Shown one piece after another: positions 13,834 through 27,012 of a DNA stretch of 64,000 nt. The stretch spans positions 30,279 through 94,278 of the forward strand of contig JNEM01013732.1 of the NCBI GenBank assembly GCA_000697335.1, read 5' to 3'. The notes beneath the pieces are model-generated. The model searched no databases and was not told the origin of the DNA. It saw only the letters and a program-made list of their open reading frames with translations. Origin of the DNA: Conidiobolus incongruus B7586 (Eukaryota > Entomophthoromycota > Entomophthoromycetes > Entomophthorales > Conidiobolaceae). Positions within the stretch are counted from its first letter, which is position 1, and each line of letters opens with the position of its first letter. A program made the position numbers and the translations under genes.

Positions 13834-15176
13834 CTATAATAGAATTTCTTCAACTTTAGATTTTTCTTCACTATCACCTAATAATTAATTATAATTAATA
13901 TAAAATTGAAATAAATCAGATTTGATTTACCTTTTTCAGTGAAAGATCTATTAGATTGCATGGCAACCTCTATATCTCTCAATGTTTTCAATTCAGGAGG
14001 ATTATTTTTAGTATTGATAGTACTTCCCTCTGACTCAGATAGGTCATATGCTTGTTTTCTCGTCTCTTCCCATTTCCTTGTGCTGGTAAATTTATGCTGT
14101 TCATAAATATCCTTCTCTTTGACAATGTGTAACATAACAAACTCTACTGCCCACTGTGATAAATCCAGCATTGCCATACCCGCAACAATATTGAGAATCA
14201 AATTAATAATATTAAATGCGCCAATACTTCCTGTTTGAATGAACATTATCCGAATACCATGCGTATTGACAACTGTAAAATGATTCATTGGAGAGGGATC
14301 TGTTGATAGAAGATTATCATAAACAGACTCGACATATTTGAAATCGGCACCAGGCGCTTCTTGGACAGTTATTTCATAAGTCACCTCCCAAGGACGATAC
14401 CAAGGATTTTCATAGTTAATTAAGGCTAAAAGTACTATTCCTTCATATCTCTTAGGCTTGGATCTCTCATTTTCTACTTCATCTAGATCAATTCCTCCTG
14501 CTTCTAATATTTGATCTACAGAGAATACATAATCTTTATCCTTTCCCTTGATAGGAAACTTTAAAATTGGGTTGTCTTTGGAGTCTAGAATTTCCCCTCT
14601 CATTGATCTTGAAGTCAAGACTTCTCCAGTTGTCGGACTCATGATGGAATGATCAATCAGTATTGTGTAATATTCAGGATAGCTAGCGTAAAATGCAATA
14701 GCTCTATCATAGTCGTTAGAATTATGCTCATAGATATCATAAATACAGTTACGATCAGAAGAGATTAATCCGTGCTGCGAGCTTTGACATCCAGGCTTCA
14801 AATCGTTGTATAGAGTCAAGTTTACTCTAGTAGGGACAAGGATAGAATGTTCAGTTGATCCATAAAATTCAGCTATATATCTGCAGCCCAATGCTGGAGA
14901 ATAATCCTTAGTACAATAATCCAAGCTTTTGCTCGATTCAAGCTTTTCAAAATCGGGTACACGCACAGACACCCGAACGCTACCACCCGATGGCTTATCA
15001 AGATCCATGTAGCCTCTCTTATACATCAATTCATATAGCCCAATATATAATAATGCTAAAATGGTCAAAAGAGTGTTGAATAAACCCAATCTAGGATCTT
15101 TGATCTTCACGACAGCTTGGGTCTCGAAGGTTGTGGTATTGTCTACAATCCAGTTGATAAACTTTCTGAGAACCAT
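13834..15176 (-). CDS. P2X-family ligand-gated cation channel
   Basis: P2X receptors are trimeric cation channels, gated by ATP in animals and working on the contractile vacuole in Dictyostelium; homologues are known from basal fungi. Two exons (15176-13931 and 13877-13834) give 429 aa. The topology is classic: short cytoplasmic N-terminus, TM1 at about 31-52 after the family motif KIKDPRLG, a large ectodomain, TM2 at about 321-352 after THGIRIMF (family YGIRFD), then a tail with the trafficking motif YxxxK (YEQHK, 358-362). A family segment YVFSVDQILEAGG lies near 216-228. Unusual points: only four ectodomain cysteines (88, 98, 130, 144) against ten in vertebrates; the two lysines after TM1 appear replaced by SVRVSVRV; the NFR motif is not seen; and the lysine before YGIRFD is Asn 304. 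ATP binding is therefore doubtful. Confidence 0.88.
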
Positions 15177-18100
15177 TATATTTTTATAATATTCTTGATA
15201 TTTGAGTAGATGACATTAATTCACTAACTGTAACAATTATTCATTAAATGATATATTTATACTCTAGAAATGATATGAAATATAACTTTTCAAACAGTAT
15301 CAACAATTTCATAGTTCTTTTAAGCACTGATTCAGAAATATTTACCCTACGAATCAAAAATACTATTTCAAAGACCTCAATCACTTTGATAATTTTGAAA
15401 TTTGGTATTCTGGAAGATACTCGATCGGAATTATTTCAAATAAATTTCACAATTCGGGTGATCACTCACTGTTTGAATATTACTACAGTTGATGTATTTC
15501 TTGATTAGTTTTTTTTTCATTTATGATCCTTGCAACTCTATTACCTAATATCGGATGAATTTAAATTTGTAAATTTTTAATTCATTGGTTCAAACAATGA
15601 TAATAATTTAGATAGATATTTTATCCAATCAAATCTTAACTTAAATTTTGCCCTCTTTTCAATAAATGATAACAATTTTAAATTGTAAAATTTGATCATA
15701 TCATAAAATTGTCAATATATTAATATTTAATAAAATAATTAATATATTTAATCCTTTTAAAGTTCTCTTTAAATATTATTTTTTTAGATCAAATCACTTT
15801 GCAAATATAAGGTAAAAATCTTTGAAATCATAATATTGTGTATATACTATATGAATTTAATTTATATTTAATATTTTATATTAATATGCTTCATATTTAA
15901 GTTACCTATGCTTTATTTATAATTGACTAAAATTTATAATATAATAATAATAATATTATTTTTTAACTGTCATTTTTTATGAAATTTAAGCTGAACTAGA
16001 TAAAATAAATATGTAATTGTGAAGCGTTGAAAAATATGATATTATTAAATTTTTTTGTCAAGAATATTCAGAATATTTGTCCAAGTTTTAATCCTTTAAT
16101 ATAATCAATATAAAATATAATAGATTAATATTTCTTATTATCAACATTTATCAATTTAAAAATTATAATCAAAAATATCTAGATAATATAGCATTAAAAT
16201 TTAATATGGCTTATAAAATTTAACCTCATATTTGAAGTATTATGATTATTAATTATATTACTAACAAATTTACAAAATTTCAAATATTAGGCTTTTTAAT
16301 TCTTATAAATATACGAGTATGATAAAGCCAGTTTTCTGAAATATATAAACTTTATAGAAAACTGATATTATCAATATATTTAATACAGTATTTTTATTTC
16401 AGTATATATACATAAATTATAATACCAAAAGGAATATTACATTATTATAAGATACAATGTGTTAAACTATTTTGTGATTTTTTTCTTTAAAATTAATCAA
16501 TTGCTAATGGAATTATAAATATCTTTCATAATATCAATTATTATAATATAGGTCTTAAATCAAATTCTAATATATTAAGAATAAAATTGATTAATTGTGA
16601 ATTTCTTAACAAAAGATAATAAAAATATAATTAATATTTTAACAAAATACCATCAATTCTAATTAATAACATGGCGTCTCAAGAACTTTGAATTTATTAT
16701 GTATATACCAATAATAGTAAATCATATTAATGTATATGATTTAAGTTTTATGGAATAAAATACACATTAAATATTTGAATCATAAGCTGTAACATCCCGC
16801 AATATTTTGAATACAAAAAAATAAGCTTTAATCTTTAAAAATTATTTTTTTTGCCCCATTATATCTGCAAGTTGGATTTCAAAATATTTGACTCAATGTA
16901 CTACCTTATAGCCGAGACAGTCTTTTATTAATTTTTTTTAAAATTAATTAACGAGATTTTAATATCGCTCAAAATTATAATGCCACATGTTATTAATAGT
17001 AATCTTTGGATTATATGCTAATAAATATTTTAGTAAAAGTAACTCAATTACTTGCAATATACACTCATTCTAATTCTATTTCATGTATTGAGCCAAAAAC
17101 ACTAACTGTATTTGTCATATATTCATCAATATGGTCCTATTTGGAAAATCGAATTATTCTAAGTAAACTGAATTGAATTAGGCAGAGTAATATAAAAAGT
17201 ATATTCTAATATGGTAATAATTAATCTTCTTAGCTTCACTTTATCATTTAAAAGTTGTTTAATTTTATTGAATTGAAACACTCCAAATTTAGTCAAAATC
17301 AAGTATAGAGAAATTTAATAATACTATGATTGATTGATCGTTGGATTTGCATTTAACATTCAAAATTCAAAAAATACACTATAAAATAGTGTTATGCTTA
17401 CATAATAAAACCATATATTGGATATTATATCAGACTTAATCGTGTAAACATGTCTCCATTACATTATGATAATATCTGATTTAATAGAATTGATAAATGA
17501 AAAACTAATAGTTTCCATATTAGAATTCTTACACCGCAGATGGTATAGAATACTTTGAAAAAATTTATTCACAATATCCAAATAGACTTTCTGTGACTAA
17601 TCTTCAGCTGATCTTCTCAATATCTCTTTAACTGTCAAATTTCAAAATTGGGTCTATGATTCCATTTTACTATATTTGTAGAATACAATTTGATGATTTT
17701 GTAAGCGTTATGAGAGGGAAATTATCAAAATTATATTGATTGAATGAGATTCGTTTAGATAGAAATTGTACACAACATGATGATATGAGTTGAAATTGTA
17801 TACCACCATGTTAGTTTACAATAATTAATATAAACACTTTGTTTTAAATAGTATGTTAGGATAGGATGATTGAATTGAACTAAGTCTTATCACTCCGACA
17901 TTAGGTTAAAATCAATTAAACTAAACTTTGAGTGACTCCTCAAGCTTAAACAATGGACTTACCACACTCCTTTTCTGCTCAAGTTTCCATTTACCAATAA
18001 AAATGATTCGATTCCAAATAAGTATAAAAGATGGACCAATCCATAAGAAATTGTATTTCAATCTCCTATCCAGTTTTTCTGAATTAATAAACTCTTCATT

Positions 18101-18270
18101 GTCCTTCTACTCTTTATTTTATTTTTAGAAGGCTCCTTCTCTGAATAGGCTTGTATTATTTTTATTAACTTTTATCCTTCTATTTGATTATTGTCCCCCT
18201 TTTGTATATATTTCAATAAATTATAACTATCTATCAACATTTACGCAGCAATTACCCAACTATCCTTTCA
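15177..18270. other. 3.1-kb AT-rich intergenic region
   Basis: Holds the P2X promoter (right next to 15176) and, near 17930-18270, a pyrimidine-rich stretch that is probably the promoter of the next gene. The open frames at 15248-15508 and 17928-18128 show no family resemblance. No repeat shared with the rest of the window was noticed. Confidence 0.5.
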
Positions 18271-19642
18271 ATGATGACCGAAACAATTAATACAATACTA
18301 CACACTTTGGAAAATGAATATGCTAAAATGAATTTGGAGCCTAAATTTAACTATGAAACTAAAGAATCACATGTAACCGATTCCAACGACATTGATCCCG
18401 ATATTACACTGGATGGTAGTGAAAATTTATTTCCGCCTTCTTATCAAAGCTCAATGGCTAGAAACCCCCACTCAGACCATCCTAGTATGAACATGATGCT
18501 ATATGAAAAAGTAATAATTTATCGCTTGGTATTATCAATATGCAATTGATTAATATTTTTTAGATGCTCAATTTAGAATGTTTGGTATCCAACATACATG
18601 ATACTGTTGTAGATAGTGCGTTACTTAATAAGGATGTTTCTCAACAACTTAAAGAGTAATCTTATATAATGCAGAATTTACACTTTTACATCTATATTAA
18701 TATTTTATATTTGTAGAATAAATGATACTATGAATAAATTCCAAAAAGAAGCATCAATTCGCTTGAGACAAAAACTTAGTGTAAAACCAGACTGCCAAGT
18801 AATACTGAAAAATACATCTATTTGCAAGGGGTAGTGATTAATATTGCTTAATTTAGACTCTCTTTAACCCCGATGGTTCACAGCCTGCTAAAACACCTAC
18901 CATCGAAAATGAAGAAGACTGCTTTCCCGTTGAAGAAGACAGTCAGCGATATGATAGAGTTTGTTCAATGGTCGAAACTCTAATATCAGATGCCAACACG
19001 GTATTATCAAATCGTGGTATTCCTTCTAAAGAACTATTTCAAAAACAATTGGAGAATGACCTCGCTGAACTTGGTCCCTTGATGAAATCAACCGATTCAA
19101 TTTCTAAAGCCGAGAAAATGACTCATCAACACTCAGAACCATCTACTATCTATGCTGAACCTCAACCTGTTGAAGGACCCGAGACCAATGATGATTCACT
19201 AGTATTTGAATTTTCTTGCAGTTTCAAACGTCCTGGCAACTCCACAATTCCTCGCAGTTTGAAAAAGAAGCTTACTTTGCCACTGTTTCGACAAAAATCA
19301 CCTACTTCTACCAATGACAAATCACTATCAGATAGTACCTCGACACAATCTACTGAGACTGCCTTGATTGATCCATCTTTGGTTACATTTTCAAATTTTG
19401 GAACTGTTGGATTATTAGTCCTTCTTGCCTATTGGACTTTCTTGTTTACTCTTGGTACTGTACTCCTGGATTCTTCTCTCTGTGATATGGCTGGACTTCA
19501 AGTAATGGAACTTGTTGATGCTATTTCTGGTTCTCGCGCTAAACGTGTTGAGCAAAGACGGCTTGCATCTAAGAAGTCGTTCCCTCGTATCGAGTATCAA
19601 ATCCCCATTGCACCTGTCAGACATCGTAGAAACTCATTTTAA
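18271..19642 (+). CDS. Unrecognised single-pass membrane protein
   Basis: Four exons (18271-18510, 18564-18655, 18717-18798, 18857-19642) join in frame to a 399-aa protein; all three introns are GT-AG and 53-61 bp long, which argues that the gene is real. I do not recognise the family. Residues 1-80 are polar, with one conserved-looking acidic stretch. Residues 80-140 are predicted helical and could form a coiled coil (LNKDVSQQLKEIND). The middle is Ser/Thr/Pro-rich. One strongly hydrophobic segment lies near 324-346 (VGLLVLLAYWTFLFTLGTVL), followed by a basic C-terminal tail rich in Arg. There is no signal peptide, so the protein looks like a tail-region anchor with most of its mass in the cytosol. 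A second methionine directly follows the first. Confidence 0.75.
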
Positions 19643-20738
19643 CTTATTATCAACTAACCGATCATAAATATTTAGCTAAGGACTCACAATCATTATTCGC
19701 TTTATTCATTAAACATGTACATATTAGCGTGAACTGCTCCAATCGCGCTAGATATATCTAATTCAACCCTAACCCTATTTATTTATGATTTTTAACCAAA
19801 TTGTCTAAGCGACTTATGTCTTTGTCAATACATGCGTATATTAAATATTATAACAATGGATTATATATTTGAACTACCTTTGATAAATATTATTATATTA
19901 TAGCCACATTTAATAAAGAAATATTTATTTGTATTCGGATTATTCAATGTTATTTCCATTCAACTGCTTGAATTAGCTTGCAGGTAAATATTTTAATAAT
20001 TTCTTTAAATGTCAAAATATTATTTAGATTTGATCGCTAGAATCAAAGATTCTATTAGTTGTAAATGACCAAACTAGTAACTTATTAGTAATATAGAGCT
20101 TAGACTGAAAAACTCAATCAAAATATTTGCCTATCTATCATGTATCATCATCCATTCTTTGAAAAACTTTTATAATTTGAAACAAAATTCCCTTCTAAAC
20201 CAAAAAAAAATACTGATGTTAAAAATAATTTAACAACATGTATTGAAATCAAAATGATTTGGTTTGTTTTACTAAATTGAATATAGTTAAATATTTTTAA
20301 TAGAATTGAATCGATTTAACATTGATATCTAATAATTTCTAATGCTTATTATATCATTATATAAATTTTATTGAGTCAGTATTACTTAATATTAATTGAA
20401 CTTTAATTTGAAATTATCTTCAATTAAGTAATAATTTTCAATGTTACTAAGATTGCAAGGATAGTGCATTGACTATTTTTGACATGATTTCATTATTCAA
20501 CAAAACTATTTGAGTTGATTTAATGCTGTCAAAATTATTGAAATTAAATTAGTTAATAGTATAATAATTGCATTCTATACTATTTTATACAAATAACATA
20601 ATGATATGCATTTTCATTATTATAGTTACATTAATATATTTATTTTTATTTGTTAAAGTATGGGTTAATTTGATATGTTTTGTTTTAATGTAATGTACAT
20701 ATTAAACTCAATTTATTAGATTAATGAAATAACTATGA
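19643..20738. other. Convergent 3' spacer
   Basis: Spacer of 1.1 kb between two convergent genes. It is AT-rich and holds no feature I can support beyond presumed 3' untranslated sequence. Confidence 0.5.
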
Positions 20739-21765
20739 TCAATTTGTAGTTCTATCAGAATTTGATAAAATTCCATATCTAAAATAAAGAAAATGATTAA
20801 TATAAACACAAAAGTAGGATATATTTCACTTACTTGAATAAACAACCTTCGACACTTTCAATATCTAGGTGAGGACTTCCCAACTCGTCTAAAAATTTGA
20901 CAAAATTATGGATCAAATTACCCCCTTGATAAATCAGGAGAGTAGGAAGAACAATTTCGTCAAATTTGGTAGATAACAAATGACTTTGAATTCGACAAAA
21001 TAGTGTATGCTGATATTCAAAGCATAGTTCATCCAGTATTTCATTTAATTTGTTACATTCTGGTATATGCTATTTATTTGAGTTAATATCTATTATAATC
21101 TATGATATTTATATGCACTTACTTTTTGATATAAATGAATAATAACATACACTTTAGGTGATTGTTCGTCAATAACTTGAATATAATTATCTTCGTTTAA
21201 CTCGTAAACCTCATTGAAAACGGACTGATTAAGCTCATTTTTCCTGATATCTAACTTTTCAACCTTCTGGGTCATTCTCAATTCTTCTAATCTCTTTTGT
21301 CTATATTGTTCAAAAAAAGCTTCATCGTCAGATAAATTATCCTCAAGTTCGTCTAACTCCAAGTTGTTATAACTATTTTCCATCTGATTTAAGGGCTCCA
21401 GCTGGTCAGAGCTCACACTATAATGACTACTCATCTGATTACCCGTACTGTTGCTCTTTTCCAACTTTTTCAGATATCGATAATCTGAAATAACACCCTT
21501 GACACCTGTTTGTCTTCCTGAAGTTCTCTGATTCAACAAATTAGCCTAGCAATAATGATATTGAATATTATAAAAAAATACATAGCTAATAAATAAATAT
21601 TACTTGTTCGATAGTTCGCTCTTCCTGAATTTTAGTATATTTATCAATTTTTTCATCTCCCTCCTCACATTCGATTTCCTCATTATCAGAAGCTAAAGAA
21701 TCGCTATCTCTCTCATTATCACTATTTTCATCAATAAATTGTACAGTATCGGGAGTCTTTAACAT
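20739..21765 (-). CDS. PDCL: Phosducin-like protein, Gbeta-gamma chaperone
   Basis: Phosducin-like protein 1 works with the CCT chaperonin to fold Gbeta and load it with Ggamma. Four exons (21765-21604, 21545-21123, 21069-20834, 20778-20739) give 286 aa with introns of 55-58 bp. After an acidic N-terminus comes the diagnostic TGVKGVISDYRYLKK (about 64-78), equivalent to the family's TGPKGVINDWRRFK. A charged helix follows (FFEQYRQKRLEELRMTQ). The C-terminal half is the phosducin thioredoxin-like fold: PKVYVIIHLYQK, LPTLLIYQGGNLIHNFVKF, and the end CLFKYGILSNSDRTTN, which corresponds to the family's terminal YGLL region. That last exon is only 40 bp. There is no CXXC pair, as expected for phosducins, which are not redox enzymes. 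Confidence 0.9.
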
Positions 21766-23160
21766 ATTTTGAAATTATTAACAATTAAAAAGAATAACAA
21801 AGAACATAATTTTAAAATTTAGTTTCTTCAGTATTATTTTCTATCTCCTCATTTCGTTTGGTATATCAATTAGGTAATTTATTCCTTAATTTGGTAACTT
21901 TAATATTTTTGAATTATTTGATAAAAGTTGAATTGTAAATAAATTTCAAATTAAACAAATTTTTTAATAAAAATTAATTTATAAAATATCTTAAATATTT
22001 AAAATTGAAATATTTATAAATCTTGAAGTATTCAATTATTTTTGGAATTATATTATAATATTTTAGAAGCCAATTTTATATAATATTTTGTTCAAATAGG
22101 TTAATAACTATGAAAATTAGTGATCTTAAAATCTTTGTAAATTTTATTTTGATTCAATTATTTTGGTTATTTTATGTCCAATATGTGTTACCTCATTAAA
22201 AAAATTATATAATTAAGTTATTTAAATAATTGGTTAATTAATTGTAATATATATTGAAATAATAGATTTCAAAATTGAATAAATTATTGCAACTTTGTAT
22301 AAAACATTCCAATACGTTCAAATTCAATAACAATGAAAAAATTAAATCATCTTTTAAATATAGTATTATAATGTTGAAAAATAATTACATTGCTTTAGTT
22401 CAATATACATTCTTAGCTATTGTCAATATATCATATATTAATAAAATTTGAATTTTAAATTTTCTCTTTAAAGTCATATATTAAATTCAGAACATCAATA
22501 TTATTTAGATTGGAGTTTAAAAGTTGAAGTTAGATACTAATTTCCAAGTTTTACAATTATTAAGAATGCTATAATATCTAGTTTTATTGCTGTACCTATC
22601 AATTATTTACTTATTAATTTTGTTAATATTACCTTTTTTGAAGTGTTTACTCAAAATTATTATTCATCCTTGAAATATTAATAAATTTTTGAAAATTTTT
22701 CAAAATAAGTATATAGAATAGAATCAATTAATAGAAGTTGTTTAATAATGTACTATTTGATTCTATATTTAATTTATATAATTATATTAAAAAATTAATT
22801 ATTATCATCCTATTATCATACAGTGATATATAAAAACTTATATTGAGCTATACATATAATCTATATAATGTTTTAAAAGTACCAAGAAACTCTGTAATCT
22901 TATTTATATTAATCAAAAAACTGATATATAAAAATAGTTTATATTAGACACATATACTATATATAATATGAATATTTGAATTTATACCGTTTTCAAAAAT
23001 TCTCAAAGTTTTAATATCACACTTGGTTGATAATAATACCCAAATATAGTAATGGACCAATCCCAAAATTATTTTATAAATTATATTACCTCAAGCTCAG
23101 TGTGTTAAAATAACTTTTGACTGGTTGATCTTTATATCAATAATCAATAATTATAATAAA
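21766..23160. other. Divergent promoter region PDCL / OSCP
   Basis: 1.4-kb AT-rich spacer between two genes read outward, so it holds both promoters. I could not pick a specific element in it with confidence. Confidence 0.5.
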
Positions 23161-24057
23161 ATGTCCGCCATCACCCGTACTCTTGCCCAATCCGCCCCTA
23201 AGGTATTATTTCATCCAATATTATGTCACGAAACTAAATTCAACAATGTACATATTTTTAAAATTCAGTATACTGATTCAATTTTTCAATTTCTTAGTTG
23301 GCTCGTTCTTATGCTACATCTGCCCAAAAAGTTCAAGTAATTTCAATCTGTGCTGAATTAAATTTGGAATATTATTGACACGAACTGAATTTAGGTTCCT
23401 TTGACTTTGCACGGAATCCACGGCCGTTACGCCACTGCCTTATACACCGCTGCTGTCAAGAAGAATGCTTTAGATCAAGTTGAAGCTGATTTAAAGAAAT
23501 TCGCCGAAACCTTGAACAAGGATCCCAAGGCTGTTGCTCTCTTGGAAAATCCCACCCTCAAGAAGGAAGCTCGTGCTGCTGTTGTTGAAGCCGTTTTCCA
23601 AAAGGCTAAACTCAACCCCCTCACCTCCAATCTCTTCGCCGTCTTGGCCGAAAACCGTCGTTTGGACCAAGCTGCTAAGATCGTCGAATCTTACCAAGCT
23701 CTTATGTCTGCTCACCGTGGCGAAGTTGTTGTCAACGTCACCTCCGCCAAGGTACATTAAATGACTCTTAAAATGTCCAATTATTAACATATTTCGTAGT
23801 CTTTGGAATCTGATCTCTTGACTCAACTCAAGAACAACTTATCCAAGAGCTCCCTCGCCAAGGATGCCAAGTCCGTCGTCATTAAGAACACCGTCAACCC
23901 CTCCATCTTGGGTGGTTTGATCATTGAAGTTGGTGACAAGACTATCGACTTGTCCGTCGCTAGCAAGGTTATGAAACTCAACAAGCTTTTGACTGGTAAT
24001 TCTTTTTATCATTTATAATTCTCTTATTAATAATGGTTTTTCATAGATGCTATCTAA
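23161..24057 (+). CDS. ATP5: ATP synthase OSCP subunit, mitochondrial
   Basis: The oligomycin-sensitivity-conferring protein joins the F1 head to the peripheral stalk of mitochondrial ATP synthase. Five exons (23161-23202, 23298-23336, 23395-23751, 23800-23995, 24047-24057) give 214 aa, matching the yeast protein (212). Exons 1-2 encode a typical mitochondrial presequence rich in Ala, Ser, Arg and free of acidic residues (MSAITRTLAQSAPKLARSYA). The mature part starts with the family motif HGIHGRYATALYTAA. The C-terminus has NPSILGGLIIEVGDKTIDLS, the OSCP signature. The last exon is only 11 bp, giving Asp-Ala-Ile and stop. Codon choice (GCC, CTC, AAG, ATC) is far more G+C-rich than in neighbouring genes, as expected of a highly expressed gene. 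Confidence 0.96.
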
Positions 24058-25084
24058 TTTCTATCTTTTCAACAATGATAAAATCAATTACATTAAGTTT
24101 TTTAAATACTTATTTTTGTCTAATTGTATTGATTACTCACACTATTATCTTCAATTATTATTTACTGTTTGGATCATCATTTAATATAATATTTTATCCT
24201 TTAGGGTTGTAAATTTTTTGATAATGATTTAGATATTTTTGCAGTTATTTAGGCTACAATCTGTGTTTGAAAATTTAAACATGTTGCTCAGTACTTTTAA
24301 GCAACAAGTTTAATGATTCAATCATCAATGATTACATTTTGATTCATCCTTTAATTTTATCTTTTATTATTATTATTCATATACATCAAATATATTCTAA
24401 ATCATCTAAAAGTCATTATTTCATCAACTATTTTCAATATTTTATATAAAGATTGTACAATACTAACCTTCTAAAATTTGTTTATTGTAATTTATCAAAA
24501 TAAAAGTCATATTGAAATATTGAGATTTTTAATTATTTTGTACTTTAATTTTATATTATATCTAGATCTTAAATATGGTTGATATACATCCACGAATGAT
24601 AAGTTTCTCAATAATATTACTTATCAATATTATCTATTATATTCATTTGCTATTTCAAACCACTATTTAGTCAATAATTATTTATAATATTATTTATAAT
24701 TAACTTGATGACTTTTAAATAATTAATCTGCTAAAGAATTTTATATGATATTCAATGATCATATACTAATCCATCCCACAATTGTTAAAACAAGTTGAAC
24801 ACATGCAAATTAATCCAATTCAAATTATATTACAGTCATATTTAATGATTATTAATAAATAAAATATCTAATATAATAATATATTGCTTAAATACAACCT
24901 AAGATTGGATTTTTATAATAGGAAAAAATTGATTTATGTAAATTCCGAATTTGAGTTTATATTTAACTACATTGATATTATATTTAAAATAAAAAATATA
25001 TAAAATAATTGAATAATAAAAACAAAATAATCAATTTAATCAATATTAATTTTATATACCTTGATAATTTAACCAACTTTTCAA
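24058..25084. other. AT-rich spacer downstream of OSCP
   Basis: About 1 kb with no reading frame of interest and no recognised repeat. It leads into the block of dead mobile elements. Confidence 0.5.
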
Positions 25085-25490
25085 AATTTGTCCTTTTTGG
25101 AATTAATTAATATGGCAATATTATCTTAGAATTAAAAGAATAAAAAATTTTTTAATTTTTTTTATTAAAAATTAACTTTTAAAAATTTATTATTTAATTT
25201 TATTATATATGAATAATGATTATCAATAGTTTTATATTTTAATATTAATTAAATTTAATCATAAATTTTATAAAATTATTTTAAATTTCCAAGTAATTTT
25301 TAAAAATGATAATATATTTAAATCACCTATTTATTAATTAATCAATTATTTAATAGTTAAAAAAATTTTAAATATAATTTATTAAAATTTAAAAAAAATT
25401 AATTTTAACTATTATTTTTTATATTATTAATATAACAATAATATATTTAAAGATATTTTTTGATTTTAATCAAAAAATTATTAAAAAACT
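25085..25490 (+). mobile_element. Truncated copy of AT-rich DNA element B
   Basis: This stretch aligns by eye with the left part of the element at 41071-42317, in the same orientation (shared words around TTAACTTTTAAAA, AATAATGATTATCAATAG and TTAATTTTAACTATTA). It stops just before the Tc1-like element at 25514. No coding capacity remains. Confidence 0.5.
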
Positions 25491-25513
25491 TTAAAATTAT
25501 TTATATAAGTATA

Positions 25514-27012
25514 CACTAACCTGCAAAAATGAGTTATAAAATCAAAAACACCTATATTTTTACTAATAACTTGATTAATATTTAATAAAATAAACCTAAA
25601 TTAAATAATTAAAATCTATTATATTTATTAGTTATATATATCATTAAATGATGATATTTAGTTATTAATTGGCTAAAATATAAACCCTTAAATTTTACCT
25701 AAGGTGAGTTATAAATTTACAGGTTTTTGGTGATAAAAAAAAATTAAAACCTAGTGTATCTACCTTTAACTTTTCTAACTTCTTTAAGTTTGTAGGGTAT
25801 AGAATCAACTAACTTTTTACATTAAAAAAAGTTAATCTTGTTCTATACTTCTTAAACATATTTTTAAAGTTGATTTAAATTTTTTATTGGGGGGAAAGCT
25901 TTAATAACTTTTTTAACTAATCTTAAAGGTATTTAATTAGATTAAAGTTAAAAGATTAAAAAAACCACTTTATAACTATTATCTTGTTATTTTTAAGTTA
26001 TTTGGTAGTAAAAGTTATAGTATAGTAAAAAGTATTATCTTACTAGAAAATAACATCAGATTTATTTAACCTATATTATTCAATGGTTTTTTTTAATTCA
26101 TTGTTTAGAATATTTTAATATATTTCAATATTAATTCCCTTATTAATTTTATAAATATACCTTATACCTAAAGATAATATACATCCCTAAATAATAATTA
26201 ACCTATTATTATACTTTTAAGTAAAATTAACATAATAGTTATAAAGTAGTTTTGTATCTTTTCTAAAACATCTAGCTTTTTTATTAAATCCATTAAAGTA
26301 TATTTTTGCTTCATTAGATTAAATAACTTTATTTTAATTAGTTTTAATTTAATATTAGTAGCAATATTTAAACTTTTACCTAACTTTATAGTAAGATTTT
26401 TTTAGTTGGGGGTGTTTTTTCTTAAGGTGTAAGTGGTATCTATATTAATATAAAATATATATAATAATATTAGTGTTAACTAATATTCTTATATAGTTTT
26501 ATAGTTCCTATTATATTTTTACAATAGTATTATATTTACTTGTATTAACTAACCTACAAATATACTTTTTATCATATTCATCTATAATTTTAATACACTT
26601 AAGTTTAAGTTTAAATGTTTTTTTATTGTTATTCTTAACAGCTTTAACTATAATAAATTAGCTAACACTAGTAATTCTAATAATATCATAAGTTGATTTA
26701 TCTTTTTTATAAAGTTAATTAATACACAAGTAAATTTTTTTAAAGAGGGATTTAAGTATAATAATACTAATAAAAAAATTTAGTATATCTGTAAAATATT
26801 ATATAAAATAATAACAAAGAGAGAAAAAAGATATGGTTATATATTATTAAATATATCCTTTTATCTCAAAAACCCACAAATTTATAACTCACCTTAGTTA
26901 AATATTAAAGGTTAATATTTTTGCTAATAGTTTACTAAATATATCTAAATATATTTATCTATTATTAAATAATATACTTTAATATATATATTGATTTTAT
27001 ATAATTTATAAG
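25514..27012 (+). mobile_element. Tc1-like DNA transposon, decayed, IR/DR ends
   Basis: The left end begins after a TA dinucleotide with CACTAACCTGCAAAAATGAG. A sub-terminal direct repeat of GAGTTATAAA lies at 25531 and again at 25706, 175 bp inward, and both are mirrored at the right side (inner copy near 26877-26893; outer copy eroded near 26995). Paired direct repeats in each inverted repeat, spaced by about 165-180 bp, are the IR/DR layout of Sleeping Beauty-type Tc1 elements. The interior, read on the minus strand, keeps traces of a transposase (a Tyr-His/Lys-Lys-Lys-His-Pro context resembling Tc1 proteins) but is full of stops. A second copy lies inverted at 62041-63610. Confidence 0.75.

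Noticed and set aside
15248-15508. 86-aa plus-strand open frame next to the P2X start
   Set aside because: Isolated, no family resemblance, no spliceable partners; it probably overlaps the P2X promoter.
17928-18128. 66-aa plus-strand open frame upstream of the unknown membrane protein
   Set aside because: Ser/Leu/Phe-rich translation of a pyrimidine-rich promoter; no homology and no link by splicing.
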